From Branchiostoma floridae (lineage: Eukaryota; Chordata; Leptocardii; Amphioxiformes; Branchiostomatidae), in the NCBI RefSeq assembly GCF_000003815.2, contig NC_049986.1, positions 1,153,927-1,217,926 of the forward strand: 64,000 nt of DNA, written 5' to 3'. A program made the position numbers and the translations under genes. Numbering within the stretch: the stretch's first letter is position 1; each line of letters starts with the position of its first letter. Shown here piece by piece: positions 1 to 10,681 of this stretch. Below the pieces are notes generated by a model. That model searched no databases. It was given only the letters and a program-made list of their open reading frames with translations, and had not been told where the DNA came from.

Positions 1-239
1 GTTGCCGACGTCTTTTTCTCATCTACCAAAACGTTGTATTTGCAACGTGTGTTCAGACAGACTCGCGGTCCAATGTTCCAATAACAATAAGTAACTTGCA
101 CAGGGCTATCTTATTCTCCTGAAGACTGGAGCAGTATTCTAGACATTATCTTAAATTGCGAAGATTTTTTTTTTCCTTTGGAGTGATGATGTACTAAATA
201 GAGTAACAGACATTTTGGGCAACTAACTTTTCTCTAAAA

Positions 240-1365
240 TCTAAATTACAGATTTTGGTTCAAAACTATATATTTTGGTTATAGAAAGTTAAAACGCCAC
301 ACAAAATGGTTGCTGTTCATGGGTGTATCGAGCATGAATTGGGAGAAAATTAAAGAAAAAAATCTCATTTCTTAGCTTTGCAATTATGGCCGACTGGAGC
401 GGGGTATTCTAACATGAAAGGTGTTAGTTTCTGGATGAAGAAATTCTCATCATACTACAGGAAATGAAAGAAATAGTAATCTGAAGAAAAGAAGGTCTTA
501 GTCCCAGATGTAAAATTTAAGTTTGTACTCAGCATGCGGCTGGAGTTGGGGTGTTTTTGTAGAGACTATTATAGGAGAAATATTTTTCTATTTCTAAAAC
601 GTAAGCAATAAAATGTAGAAATTAGACATTATCTGTGCCTTTGTCCTAAGGGTTGATCCAGCAATTTATATCTGTATGCTAGCAATAGAGGAAGGATTGG
701 AGTAGGTTTGTATTTAATGTATTATGAGTTCTACAATATTGATTACACCCATTGTTGTTATTATCTGTATATCAGTATATTACCCCAACTAGAAACTGCA
801 ATTAATTACATATTTTGGTAATTTCTTAGACAGTGATATTGCCAAAGAAATGGTGAATATTTTAGTGTAGAAATAGAGCTTGATTTGCAAGAAACGTAAC
901 CAAAAAGCTAGCATTTTTTAGCTTAGCAATTATAGCCGACTGGAGTGAGGTATGTTAACATGAAAGGAGTTTCTGAATGTAGAAATTCTCATCATACTAA
1001 TGGAAATGAAAGAAATAAAAATCTTAAGAAAGGAACGTCTTAGATTTAGGTTAAGAATTTTAGTCGTTTGTATTCTTGAGGTGGGATGATTCTGTAGAGA
1101 CTATTTTAGAAAGCCTATCCTATGTTTCTACAACTTTAAAAGCAACTACGAAAATGTTAAAACTAGAACGTTACATGTGCATTGCTCCAAAGGGGGTCCC
1201 GTAATTAATATATGTATGCTCGACAAAGGTGGGTTGGGAAAGATTTATAGTAAGTATTATACTGTTAAGTGTTCTATAGTATCAATTTCATCAATTGTTG
1301 TTTTTATTAAGATATCAGTATACAAACTAAGTTAAAACTGCAATCAAATGGTAGAAAAAGCGTTT
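240..1365. repeat. diverged tandem duplication, period about 545 bp
   Basis: Two diverged copies lie head to tail. The phrase GCCGACTGGAG recurs at about 391 and 937, the stretch AATTCTCATCATACTA at about 441 and 983, and ATATCAGTATA at about 770 and 1313. Spacing is about 545 bp throughout. No reading frame is conserved between copies, so this looks like non-coding DNA. The block is AT-rich. Confidence 0.7.
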
Positions 1366-2185
1366 CCTGGATGTAAATATGTTTAATTTTTATCGCTGCT
1401 TCAGTTGCGTGGTTGTACAAATTACTTTTGCCGACAGCCTGATTAAATTCCACTGTCTGCAGATGTTAGGGTGTAGAAGTTGTAGAGTGGCACGTAACAG
1501 TGGAAACCCGTTCAATGGGGGACTAAGCTTAAAGTTTATCATATTCGTTAGAAAATTTGAGGAGTAATCTTTAAATCTTCAAATGATCTTCAATGAACCA
1601 ATGAGCTGTGACTGTCATGCTCTAAAATATCGGAGCACAATTAAGATTAAATGACTCCATGAAGAGTGGAAAACACACGAACTTCTGTCGATATGAAATT
1701 TACAACTCAACTTTCGTCAAACCCAGAACTTCAGATAACCATCAGCTGAATCTTATCGAGTGACGTCCTGTGATCTAATGAGTAACAATTTCGCCTATTG
1801 AAAATCCAGTCGGGAGCCGAACCCGTCAGGCCCAGGCTGGAAGACATTCACTCCTTAAAGACACCGACGCACTTCTGGAAGACACTAAAGAATACATCTT
1901 GGTCTGCGATGACAAAGAAAGTACCAATTCGGAACTCAAAACCCAGCTTTGACGAAAAACATAATTTCTAGTGCAGGAATGATTTCTTACAATATTCGTA
2001 CAGAGTACATTGTAAGTGATCAACATTCAAGGACATGTATGTCCTTGCGACTAGGAGGGACACTGCTGCAAGACTTAGTAGAAATCAAGCTCTTCAACCA
2101 TCGTTAACCACCGTGCAGTTTCTCACGCGAAATCGTGGAAATGCCACAGCTTTACTGGACACAGATGGTGGAGTAATCATAATGA
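1366..2185. other. no recognised feature
   Basis: AT-rich DNA with only short open frames and no domain I can recognise. It may be the decayed body of the LINE whose tail follows. Confidence 0.4.
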
Positions 2186-2189
2186 TGTT

Positions 2190-2358
2190 CTTCTATGGGT
2201 ACACATGGACGTGCAAGCGTAGGAAGACCATGTTAAACGTATCAGTTTTATGAAGACACTTGCTGCCCAGTGGAAGATCCGCAGGAATCTATAAAGGATA
2301 GAGGTGGATGGAGGGAGAGAGTCATTGATATCCGTGCAACCAGCACGACTGGATGATG
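2190..2358 (+). pseudogene. LINE reverse-transcriptase C-terminal tail remnant
   Basis: The frame from about 2291 reads KDRGGWRERVIDIRATSTTG and then stops. This DR-x2-WR pattern followed by a short basic/Ser-Thr tail is typical of the extreme C terminus of endonuclease-type non-LTR retrotransposons. Upstream text with many Trp, Lys and Arg codons fits the WxGH region but is broken by stops. It is a small dead fragment; the family is not resolved. Confidence 0.4.
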
Positions 2359-2550
2359 ATACTACGACATCAGTTACACGTACGTCGTAAATACTCCATC
2401 GAACTTTTACAGTTATTATCTATCTGCCGATGTTAACAGCGACTGTCTAAAATCTGCACGAAGACTGCAACAGGAGAAAACGGACATTCAAGACATGGCA
2501 AAGAACTTACTTTTTTAGTCTACATTTTGGAAAGACATCTGTAAAGAGGT

Positions 2551-2977
2551 TCTGGCATGTCACAGTTCATGGATTGGATATTCTCCTTTCGGTTAACTTA
2601 TAGAAATATAGTCCCCCATTAAACTGGTGTCTATGGCACGTGATATTAGGTAATGAATGTACTGGCTGTAATACCTTGCAGGCTGACTAAGTACCTTACA
2701 ATGTAGTATCACTAAAGTTGTAATCAAGTTTATTTGTCATAAAATGCTCATGTTTTCGTAATTGAGAACTAAGAACGACCCTCATGTAATGTTAAATGCT
2801 AATTTTTACATTATGTCCGGTAGTTTGAATCTGACGTAAAAAACACGAAGGAATTCTACACATAAACATTGTTAATATATGGATCATCAACATAAAGCAA
2901 ATATTTATTTGAGGAGTTTTTATCGGTCCATATGGTTCTAATGCTAATGTTAGCAGTTTGTGATGTCATATAAAAAT
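2551..2977. repeat. 427-bp segment, left copy at an assembly gap
   Basis: This segment ends exactly at the first N of the gap. The same 427 bases restart right after the gap at 3078. I see a single mismatch: TTCTACAC here (near 2853) against TTCAACAC there (near 3380). Confidence 0.95.
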
Positions 2978-3077
2978 NNNNNNNNNNNNNNNNNNNNNNN
3001 NNNNNNNNNNNNNNNNNNNNNNNNNNNNNNNNNNNNNNNNNNNNNNNNNNNNNNNNNNNNNNNNNNNNNNNNNNNNN
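2978..3077. other. assembly gap, 100 N
   Basis: A run of exactly 100 N, a common placeholder for a gap of unknown size. Confidence 0.99.
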
Positions 3078-3504
3078 TCTGGCATGTCACAGTTCATGGA
3101 TTGGATATTCTCCTTTCGGTTAACTTATAGAAATATAGTCCCCCATTAAACTGGTGTCTATGGCACGTGATATTAGGTAATGAATGTACTGGCTGTAATA
3201 CCTTGCAGGCTGACTAAGTACCTTACAATGTAGTATCACTAAAGTTGTAATCAAGTTTATTTGTCATAAAATGCTCATGTTTTCGTAATTGAGAACTAAG
3301 AACGACCCTCATGTAATGTTAAATGCTAATTTTTACATTATGTCCGGTAGTTTGAATCTGACGTAAAAAACACGAAGGAATTCAACACATAAACATTGTT
3401 AATATATGGATCATCAACATAAAGCAAATATTTATTTGAGGAGTTTTTATCGGTCCATATGGTTCTAATGCTAATGTTAGCAGTTTGTGATGTCATATAA
3501 AAAT
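3078..3504. repeat. 427-bp segment, right copy at an assembly gap
   Basis: Starts at the first base after the gap and is near-identical to 2551-2977. The equal length and the flush fit to the gap suggest an unmerged contig overlap or two haplotypes rather than a biological tandem repeat. Confidence 0.95.
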
Positions 3505-4013
3505 CTACATGGATTGGTCATGGATATAGCTGATGCTTGTTTATACATTTTAGAGTAAGTTATTCTTATTAAGTATTTTTCAATAATCACATATAATGCA
3601 GTGTTTGTATCCAACTTTGGTGTTTGAAATATATCTACGTAGTATATATAAAAAAAACTACATGACATTTATAACTAGTGTATGGTTAAGTTGTCGACAT
3701 ATCTCAACCTTAAATAAGTGCCACTACGAGCGCTTTACGGAGACACGTAATTATGGCTTAAACATAGTATTTACGAATGTGTTAACATTACGTAAAGTAA
3801 CTTAAAGAATGCCAATACGACACATTTAAGCACACTGTAAGAATGCTTAAAGAGCGGTTTTCATGCAGTGATATATGACTGTTGTCTACTTGGCCAATAT
3901 GCACCATTTTTCAGCGACATCTGAAGCCTGATAGAGCTTATCCCACTGTAGGTGCGTGTCTGCACGAATGTGCGGAACGAAACGGGTAGGAACACTATTG
4001 TTTAAACAGCAGT
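3505..4013. other. no recognised feature
   Basis: AT-rich DNA. Short open frames occur on both strands but none resembles a known domain. It is the flank into which the mariner-type element inserted. Confidence 0.4.
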
Positions 4014-4015
4014 TA

Positions 4016-4586
4016 CGAGGGGCGTTCAATAAGTAATAACTCTGACTCATTTCCCATAGCAGGAGATTAATGAAACTTGGCACAGTCTTTCTCTTCATAG
4101 AAACCACCCAGAGTTATGCATTTCTCCCATCATTTGATGCAGCTCTGGACACCGTTTTTGTAGTACACCCCAGGTTGGTCCCCCAACAGATGCCTCATCA
4201 ATGGCAGAAGAGGAACGACCAGGTCTGGGAGCTGTTTCCACAGACTTCCGGCCTTGTTTGAATTCAGGATGCCAGCGTTTTACAAGGTCAAATGATGGGG
4301 CATCATCACCATAAGTTTCTTTCATTTCATCAAGAGTCTCCTTTGGTGTGCGTCCTTTCAAATACAAAAACCGGATCACTGCGCGACACTCAACTGGCTC
4401 CATTTCACACCTGGTCCATTTCACACCTAACTCAGTTCAAACACCAGTAAATCAGAAACCACAATTAGTTCAGAGCTCTTTTTTGCAACTTAAATTATAG
4501 AGATATAAATCATTACACATTCAAAATTTCATCTAGATCAGACAACTGAAATTGGTTCAGAGTTATTACTTATTGAACGCCCCTCG
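4016..4586 (-). mobile_element. internally deleted mariner/Tc1-type transposon with near-perfect TIRs
   Basis: The element is 571 bp. The first 30 bases match the reverse complement of the last 30 (terminus CGAGGGGCGTTCAATAAG). It is flanked by TA at 4014-4015 and 4587-4588, the target-site duplication expected for the Tc1/mariner group. Inside is only the N-terminal part of a transposase, read on the minus strand. The catalytic domain is gone, so it could move only if supplied in trans. The intact TIRs suggest fairly recent mobility. Confidence 0.85.
4095..4424 (-). pseudogene. mariner-type transposase, N-terminal DNA-binding part only
   Basis: 109 codons. Residues about 8-45 (RAVIRFLYLKGRTPKETLDE and onward) and the following VKRW and GRPGRS-like linker match the helix-turn-helix region of mariner-type transposases, which binds the TIRs. 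Full transposases of this group are about 340-350 residues with a DDD/E catalytic triad; none of the triad is present. After about residue 80 the frame runs into unrelated codons and stops, consistent with an internal deletion joining N-terminal code to the 3' end of the element. It sits inside the TIRs at 4016-4586. Confidence 0.8.
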
Positions 4587-5396
4587 TATATAGTATTTAC
4601 ACCAGTCGTGTTAGTCTTTGGTCTGTTAGTTTCTAGTTTCCAGTAGTCCTATTGACATGCTTGTCTCAGATCTGAAATTCTTACAAACGTATTTTTTTTG
4701 CTGTAAGGAGTGCAATGGAAAAGAAATAAAGTATAACAAAAGACTCACTTGCCTTGTGTGCTTCTACTTCTTCTTTAGTTTCTATTATGCAAGCTTGAAG
4801 ACATTGGTGACCAAATGAAGTTTATCTGACGGGAAGAGGTATTCATAGAAAGATATGAAATCACTTGTAATGGCAGAGCTTTTTGTCAGTATTTCAAGTC
4901 GCTAAGACATTATATATCAACCGATAATAAGCCTATGTGTGGAGCGTTAGTGAAACTCAAAACGTACAAGAAAGCTTCATAGTCAATCATTCATTCTAGC
5001 CCCTCAGCAAATAAAAGGCGGATTTAGAAAACAGACAGCTGGGGCGATTTATCCATAATTGATCCCTAGTACAAATGTATTTAGGTAGTTCGGCTAAGCC
5101 TCAAGAACATAAGCTATATACTGACTCTTATTGATAATGTAAATACGCAGTTATGTTAAAGTTGTCGTTAGAAATCATATAAGCTCTCAAAGCAGATGTT
5201 GGGTGAAGGATCGTAATCCTTCCTGAGTTACGGACAGGTTTTTCTGGCAGTCCCTTCCCTTAATTAACTACATAAACTCTTAGCTTTAATCATATGAAAA
5301 TAGAAGCATTTAATGGGGCATTGTAGAAGTCATGCAGAGAATTATTGTGTGTCATTGCAGAATGGGCTAGGGTATTCTGTCCTACTGGAATCTTTA

Positions 5397-5503
5397 CATG
5401 GATCACAAGCGCCCCCTATTAATTACGTGCAGTACTGCACCACTACATTGTGAATAATGCTGTAGTACTGCAACCAATTAATAGGTGTCGCTTTTGATCC
5501 ATG
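5397..5503. repeat. 107-bp foldback (MITE-like) inside the long repeat
   Basis: Arms CATGGATCACAAGCG and its imperfect complement ending CTTTTGATCCATG pair over about 28 bp. A second inner pair is formed by GCAGTACTGCA-like segments. A matching hairpin lies at 47413-47513 in the inverted copy, and a half-copy lies at about 36860-36965. Confidence 0.75.
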
Positions 5504-6153
5504 TACCGACTATAGTTAGGTCGAGTTGTTTTCCTTTGCTACAGTCTTCACCGTCGCCAGTCTTTTGTTACACAAAGTAAAGAAAGAAAGTGTAAAGATG
5601 GCTTTATGGCAGTGAAAATAAGGGAACTCTACGACACGAATTATTTTATATATTTGTTTTCTGTTAAAAGAGACACTTGCAGTGGAATAGACCACCTGAT
5701 CACACCTGTCCATCGTCTTTGGGTTACTGTAATTGAATTAGCTGAACTGTAAAACATATATGTCAAGCTGTATCTTTGTAAGAGCCTTCTTGAAAGGCGT
5801 AAAAAAAAGGAATCACACTAAGTTTCGATCATAATATTTTGCTATATTTCACTTCTCATATATTGCGCCAAATGAGTCACAACATACATGTACATGTGAT
5901 TGGAAGGCAGTTTCACTGAAATATAAGAACATTTATTTCTCTGAATGACTGAAATTGAATTATAAAGAACTGTGTAAAAGAACTAAAGTTCACTTTTTGC
6001 ATACTGAACATACAGAGGAAGGTAAATTGAGGAGTCAAATAGTAGTTTTATGCCAGCTTCGTATCTTACACAAACACATTACGTTTGAAAACACAAGTAA
6101 TCTGTTAAATACTTTAAAAGGAACCAACAAACCATGCACATGTAGCTATAAAT

Positions 6154-6318
6154 AGATCTGATGCGTTCATAAGGCGCAGTTGAGTCATCAGGCTATTTCC
6201 TAACCTGACCTGACTTGTGCCCAGGCGTGGCGCTCGCCCATTGGTCAGCCCATTTGATGAGATTAGGAAGGGAAGGTCCCGCGGCAGGTGTGCAGGCAAG
6301 AGTTGCCTCGTTTCCGCA
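6154..6318 (+). repeat. terminal direct repeat, left copy (165 bp)
   Basis: Shares about 140-165 bp in the same orientation with 9972-10142: the phrases GTCATCAGGCTATTTC, CGCTCGCCCATTGGTCAGCC and GCAGGCAAGAGTTGCC. It also contains one 62-bp unit. The two copies bracket a 3.65-kb interior. Confidence 0.85.
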
Positions 6319-6533
6319 CAAGCCGACCTGATGACCAACGTTTAGGAGCCAAACAAATCGCTTGGTTATCAACATAGTAAACGCATATCAGGGATCGGTG
6401 CCTGCCTTCGGTAGGCTGCTTTCTCCTTTTCTTCCCGCGATTTAAATCGCTCGAACCTTCCTCTACTTTTAGCTTGCATTTAGATATGCGCTGCACGTTC
6501 GGTGCGCTATAAATGCATACTTTCATGGTCGAC

Positions 6534-6599
6534 ATAGTATCCTATTTGTCCTGGTCGTCCATTAGCCCTCCGTTATAAGTGATGCGGAAATCGTCGTCT
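6534..6599 (+). repeat. 66-bp direct repeat, copy 1
   Basis: Identical to 6821-6886 (starts ATAGTATCCTATTTGTCC). The two copies are 287 bp apart. Copy 2 lies directly after the TATA-like sequence of the module at 6721-6824. Confidence 0.95.
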
Positions 6600-6720
6600 G
6601 GAGCCCAAAGTCACCTATGCGCTGAGACGGCCGCCTACAAGCGGGCGTCTGGTTCCGCGCAAAGCAGAAAATTTTTCGCGGGATGGGAGGGTGGGTCGCT
6701 TCGGACTCCAGACGCGGCCG

Positions 6721-6824
6721 GAGGACCGTCGACCACGTGACAAAGGTGTCGCTGTTCTGCATACTTATAGAATGGGCAGATCACGTGGCTAACATCCGGG
6801 CCAATAGGCGACCAGAATAAATAG
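6721..6824 (+). promoter_or_regulatory. promoter-like module, copy 1 (104 bp)
   Basis: Repeated with a single visible mismatch at 9625-9728. It contains two CACGTG E-boxes (in GACCACGTGAC and GATCACGTGGC), a CCAAT box (GGGCCAATAGG) and an ATAAATA TATA-like box in the normal order and spacing. What is seen is the motif order and the duplication. That it drives transcription to the right is an inference. Confidence 0.5.
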
Positions 6825-6886
6825 TATCCTATTTGTCCTGGTCGTCCATTAGCCCTCCGTTATAAGTGATGCGGAAATCGTCGTCT
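6821..6886 (+). repeat. 66-bp direct repeat, copy 2
   Basis: Exact second copy of 6534-6599. It begins in the TATA-like box of the preceding module and would be the first transcribed segment if that module is a promoter. A long pyrimidine-rich tract follows (about 6890-7130). Confidence 0.9.
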
Positions 6887-6889
6887 TCC

Positions 6890-7400
6890 GCCTTTGCCCT
6901 CTCTGGCTATTGAGCCTTTCCTTTCCCAGTATCTAAGATCCCTAGCCGGGAATCCATCCTGTAGTATCTTCTCGCTCCTTCTCTCTTCGATCCTGTCCAC
7001 TCCTTTATGTTACTCCCTCTTCCTCCCTCTCTTATCTTCCCTTCCTCATCTTATTCTCTCAACACTATCTCCTCCCCCTTACTCATCTTACCCCGTTCTT
7101 ATTTCTCCTCCTCAATCTCGACTTGCTCCTATTACTACGCCGCCCCACTCTTATCACAACAAACAAAACCTTCACCAGGAGTCAAGTGACGGGGTGTCTC
7201 GTGGACCACTCTCCTTTCGGAATGGTCGTCGACACCCATCCGCAAATATCTGAACAGTGCTTTGATGACAATTGGTAAGTGAGCAGTGTACACACGAAAT
7301 ATGACTTGTGGGCGACTAAGAGTCAGCCTGCTCACTCTTCCTTTCCTAGTGCCCGTTCCAAGCCTCAAATAGGCCCGGGTACATACGCAATTCCGTAAAT
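6890..7400. other. pyrimidine-rich stretch, no gene recognised
   Basis: CT-rich on the plus strand to about 7130, giving Ser/Leu/Pro-rich conceptual frames with no domain. It then runs into the palindromic-unit array. Confidence 0.5.
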
Positions 7401-7407
7401 ATGTATC

Positions 7408-7946
7408 ATCCAGCCTTCCGCGGAATCCCATCGCACTGGGTAGACGTCACAACATGTCGGGAAAAAACGCACACAATCAAATGCTCGTCCAGCTTTCCGC
7501 GGAACCCCATCGCACTGGCCAATGTCACAAAATGCTAAAACAAAGTGCAACGTGCAAGACTTCTCGGATCATCCAGCTTCCCGCGGAACCCCTTCGCACT
7601 GGATATCGTCACAGTGTGTCACGAAAGAAATGTACTCAAATTCTCGGAGCGTCCAGCTCTCCGCGGAAACCCTTCGCGCTGGACAACGTCACACCAAGCT
7701 TAACCAACAACACGCTTTCCGAATCATTCAGCTTTCCGCGGCACCCCGTCGCACTGAATGACATTCCACCGTACTAAGAAAGAAACACCGTCCTACACCT
7801 TCTCGGATCCCCGCATTGGAATAACGTTAGAATACAAGCGGGTAAATAACTCGACGTGTATTCACAAGGACGTCAGGCTAACCCAGGGTTACTCGAATAA
7901 TTCCGAACAATCCAGCATTCCGCGGCACCCCATCGCACTGGAAAAT
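7408..7946 (+). repeat. array of palindromic 32-bp units with covarying arms
   Basis: Six units at about 7409, 7487, 7571, 7651, 7726 and 7910, plus a degenerate one near 7806, spaced 75-84 bp apart. Each has an arm like TCCAG, a core CTTTCCGCGGAACCCCATCG (itself holding the palindrome TTCCGCGGAA) and a closing arm like CTGGA. The arms change together: ATCCAG/CTGGAT (7571), GTCCAG/CTGGAC (7651), TCATTCAG/CTGAATGA (7724). The flanks are also semi-conserved: TTCTCGG before and CGTCAC after. The unit is conserved as structure in DNA or RNA rather than as protein. Confidence 0.8.
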
Positions 7947-8017
7947 GAATTTCACAAATCAAGAGAGGGAGGGGGAAAAACCTGCCTAACAAAAGGAAGC
8001 CAAAAGACTCACAGTCC

Positions 8018-8049
8018 GTTCATTGAGCTGCCGGTGATGTTGAATGAAC
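8018..8049. repeat. 32-bp hairpin, possible outlying member of the array
   Basis: Arms GTTCATT (8018-8024) and AATGAAC (8043-8049) are perfect complements around an 18-base loop. Total length equals that of the units at 7409-7946, but the core differs. Confidence 0.6.
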
Positions 8050-9550
8050 TGGCGGGCTGGGCGGTGTTAGGGGCCGGAGCGCCAGCCAGGCCTGATCCTC
8101 ATACTGCTGTTCCTCATAGCGCTGCGCCCTGAAGCCACCTCCCCGGATTCTCTGGTATCTGTTTCCAACAACTCTAATCGGTAAAAAAAAAAACAGGGTT
8201 CACAATAAAACATCACAGCCTAGCAGGTTCCTGGCGCGTCTTGACCCCTCTCTGCTGCTGTTGCTTGTGCCACCAACAGGTCCCATGGCCGCACATCTGG
8301 CACGTGCATCTGGCGAGGTTGATGGTGGCGTGTCCCGGAGCTGGGCGGTGGTGTGTCCCGCGCATTCCTGTTATCGGAGGGGGAGAGCGTCAGGCCTGTA
8401 TGAACAACACGTGAACCATGAGATGGTGGGGAGGGACGGGCGCCCGGCAACAGGTCCGGTCCCAGACAGACAAGTCTAAAAACATACGCAACTTCCACAC
8501 CGCCCAGATCCCACATGCGAGCGAGCCGCGTTACGTGGAGTAGTCGTGGGCCACGCGTGTCTACAACTCAGTCACCACGCCTTACAGATACACACTCATA
8601 CACATGCACAGCAAACTCCAAGCTAATGCCAAAATTAGCGGAAACCCCAAACACAGCCTCGACGTTCAATCTCGGTTGTGAGACAGAAAATCCACCTGCC
8701 CAAAATAGCAAAAGACACTCAAAAATCGTAAAGAATGCAGCCTCCAGAACTCAGAGACGTTGACTATTCAGCACGCCAAACTCTTCCAAGGAAGGTGGGA
8801 GTGAAAATGTAAACCTGAAAAACAAACACGTCGCCATGTTGTCTCTGTGGACCATGTCATCGTCGTCCTGTTTCTGCCTGAAATATTCACCAAAATCAAA
8901 AAATGACATCAAAATCTAGAAGCTCTCGTTCTGTTCCACACCTCAGCATAAAGAACCAGCATCCACAGCTGTCCTAGACGTGCGATTACAAAGGATAGAA
9001 ACTTGGTGATAACAAAAGATTTCCAAGCGAACCGCCATCTTGCCTCTCTATGTAAGCACACAACGAGCTGTCAGAACTTGCTAAAAACATTCACAGAATT
9101 GAAAAATCACACAAAAATGACGCAGCTCCAACATGGAACAAAACGTCAGTGTGAATGAAAAGCGTCCTAAACTCGCCTCGTCCTAGGATTGGAACAGATA
9201 GAAACTGTAAAGAAAATTGGGAAGAGCAGCCACCCCTGCACACAGTTCAAAACTCATGCATACGAATACACAAAGAAATGCAAAGATTAAAAACGATACA
9301 GCCGGTAGTCAGCATTCCAAGCGTGCTAGAAAAAATCACAAGCAGCGCAACACATTATCAGTATAGGTTGCTTCGAACCTCGTACGAAACACATACAAGT
9401 CTCACAAAATATGAAACATACGACAGAAACACAAAGTACCAACCGGCCGTTGGGGCCATACATCAAACCTTCCGTGGAAAGAATGTCGTCCAGACGGTAA
9501 CCACAACGTAACCGCCAGTGCCTCGGGCTGCAAACGTGCTATCCTACGGG
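8050..9550. other. interior of the 3.65-kb block, no gene recognised
   Basis: Mixed-composition DNA with short open frames on both strands. I see no conserved domain, long ORF or further copies of the palindromic unit. Confidence 0.4.
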
Positions 9551-9624
9551 GTCCTGAATCGGCCTCGCCGCCGGAAAAATTCTGCTTTGCGGTGAGGGAC
9601 GAGCGGAGAACTTCTGACAGGCCT

Positions 9625-9728
9625 GAGGAACGTCGACCACGTGACAAAGGTGTCGCTGTTCTGCATACTTATAGAATGGGCAGATCACGTGGCTAACATC
9701 CGGGCCAATAGGCGACCAGAATAAATAG
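9625..9728 (+). promoter_or_regulatory. promoter-like module, copy 2 (104 bp)
   Basis: Second copy of 6721-6824, with the same E-boxes, CCAAT box and ATAAATA. After the TATA-like box the sequence differs from copy 1 (GCGGGAAAAGTAGGAGC here), so the two modules would start different transcripts. A hairpin with GGTGTTCG/CGAACACC arms lies downstream at 9775-9824. Confidence 0.5.
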
Positions 9729-9774
9729 CGGGAAAAGTAGGAGCTGCCCGCCTGACTGATTTTTGTGACTGAAT

Positions 9775-9824
9775 GGTGTTCGGGAACCATTTACGTCCGT
9801 CCGCCCGCCTCATTCGCGAACACC
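9775..9824. repeat. hairpin with 8-bp perfect arms
   Basis: GGTGTTCG at the left and CGAACACC at the right flank a GC-rich loop of about 34 bases, shortly after the second promoter-like module. Confidence 0.55.
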
Positions 9825-9971
9825 GCTGTTGGCGCAGTGCTTCGCGACAGTATTTTTGTTGTGTTTTAATAACATTATGATGTTTTTTTTCTTTTCTTTT
9901 CTTCCCGCCTTGACGAAGGTTTCAGCGACTTAAGTAACGGAAAAGAGAAGGAAGAAGCATCGAAAAGTCAC

Positions 9972-10142
9972 CGATCTCGGGTGCATTCATACGGAGTAGT
10001 TAAGTCATCAGGCTATTTCTTGACCTGACCTGACCTATGCCCAGGCGTGTGCGCTCGCCCATTGGTCAGCCTATTTGATGAGATTAGGAAGGGAAGGTCC
10101 CGCGGCAGGTGTGCAGGCAAGAGTTGCCTTGTTTCGCACACC
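9972..10142 (+). repeat. terminal direct repeat, right copy
   Basis: Matches 6154-6318 in the same orientation and also contains one 62-bp unit. Unlike the left copy, it continues into CCGCAGCCCCTTCAAG and then AAAACGTCTGT. That continuation is shared with the family copies at about 40175 (direct) and 46490-46530 (inverted). Confidence 0.85.
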
Positions 10143-10681
10143 GCAGCCCCTTCAAGAAAAACGTCTGTGGCTCATGCTCATTGAAATGTCGAAAACGCTG
10201 TCGCCTGCCTTTACGACTTGACAGTACAGCGAATTACTGATAACATCACTGCTTCCTTCGTTTTTCCACAACCCCTGAAATGTTATACACAAGATTCACC
10301 ACAAAAATCGTATTCCATGATGGCTTGGAAGAAATTGTAGCCAGGGGGGGGGGGGATTACACACCCTGAAATGGCTGACACCTGAGCAGACACGAAGAAT
10401 TTAAATAGTTGCAAACAGTTTAGCAATTCAGTCTCAGAATGCTTTTTTCGACAAGTCAAATCAGCCACACAGGCCCCCTAATCGCTACTGGACCTGATAA
10501 AGTAGGCTGTGTAAGGTGGTTTATGCCTGTCGCCAAATTTGGTAACAAACGTTACCACCATGCACTAGTATGACAGTTACCATTGTTATATTAGCCATGA
10601 ATAACACTAGAAATCAAATGGCAGTTTTTGTAACACTCTATAGTTTTTCTTACTTTCTAAAGAAAAAAGAAAGGGCTGTAC

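Larger units (their letters stand above)
4838..6318 (+). repeat. long interspersed repeat, copy 1
   Basis: About 1.5 kb that reappears in reverse complement at about 46530-48187 and in part, in the same orientation, at 39465-40500. Anchor phrases: AGTATTTCAAGTCG (4892) and ACCGATAATAAGCCTATG (4920) are found inverted near 48090-48140. No coding potential; it looks like a non-autonomous transposon family. It carries an internal hairpin (5397-5503) and one 62-bp unit near its right end (about 6230-6292). Confidence 0.8.

Noticed and set aside
7454-8132. Frames of 107 and 124 codons over the palindromic array
   Set aside because: The repeat falls in different frames in successive units and the conserved feature is arm pairing, not peptide.
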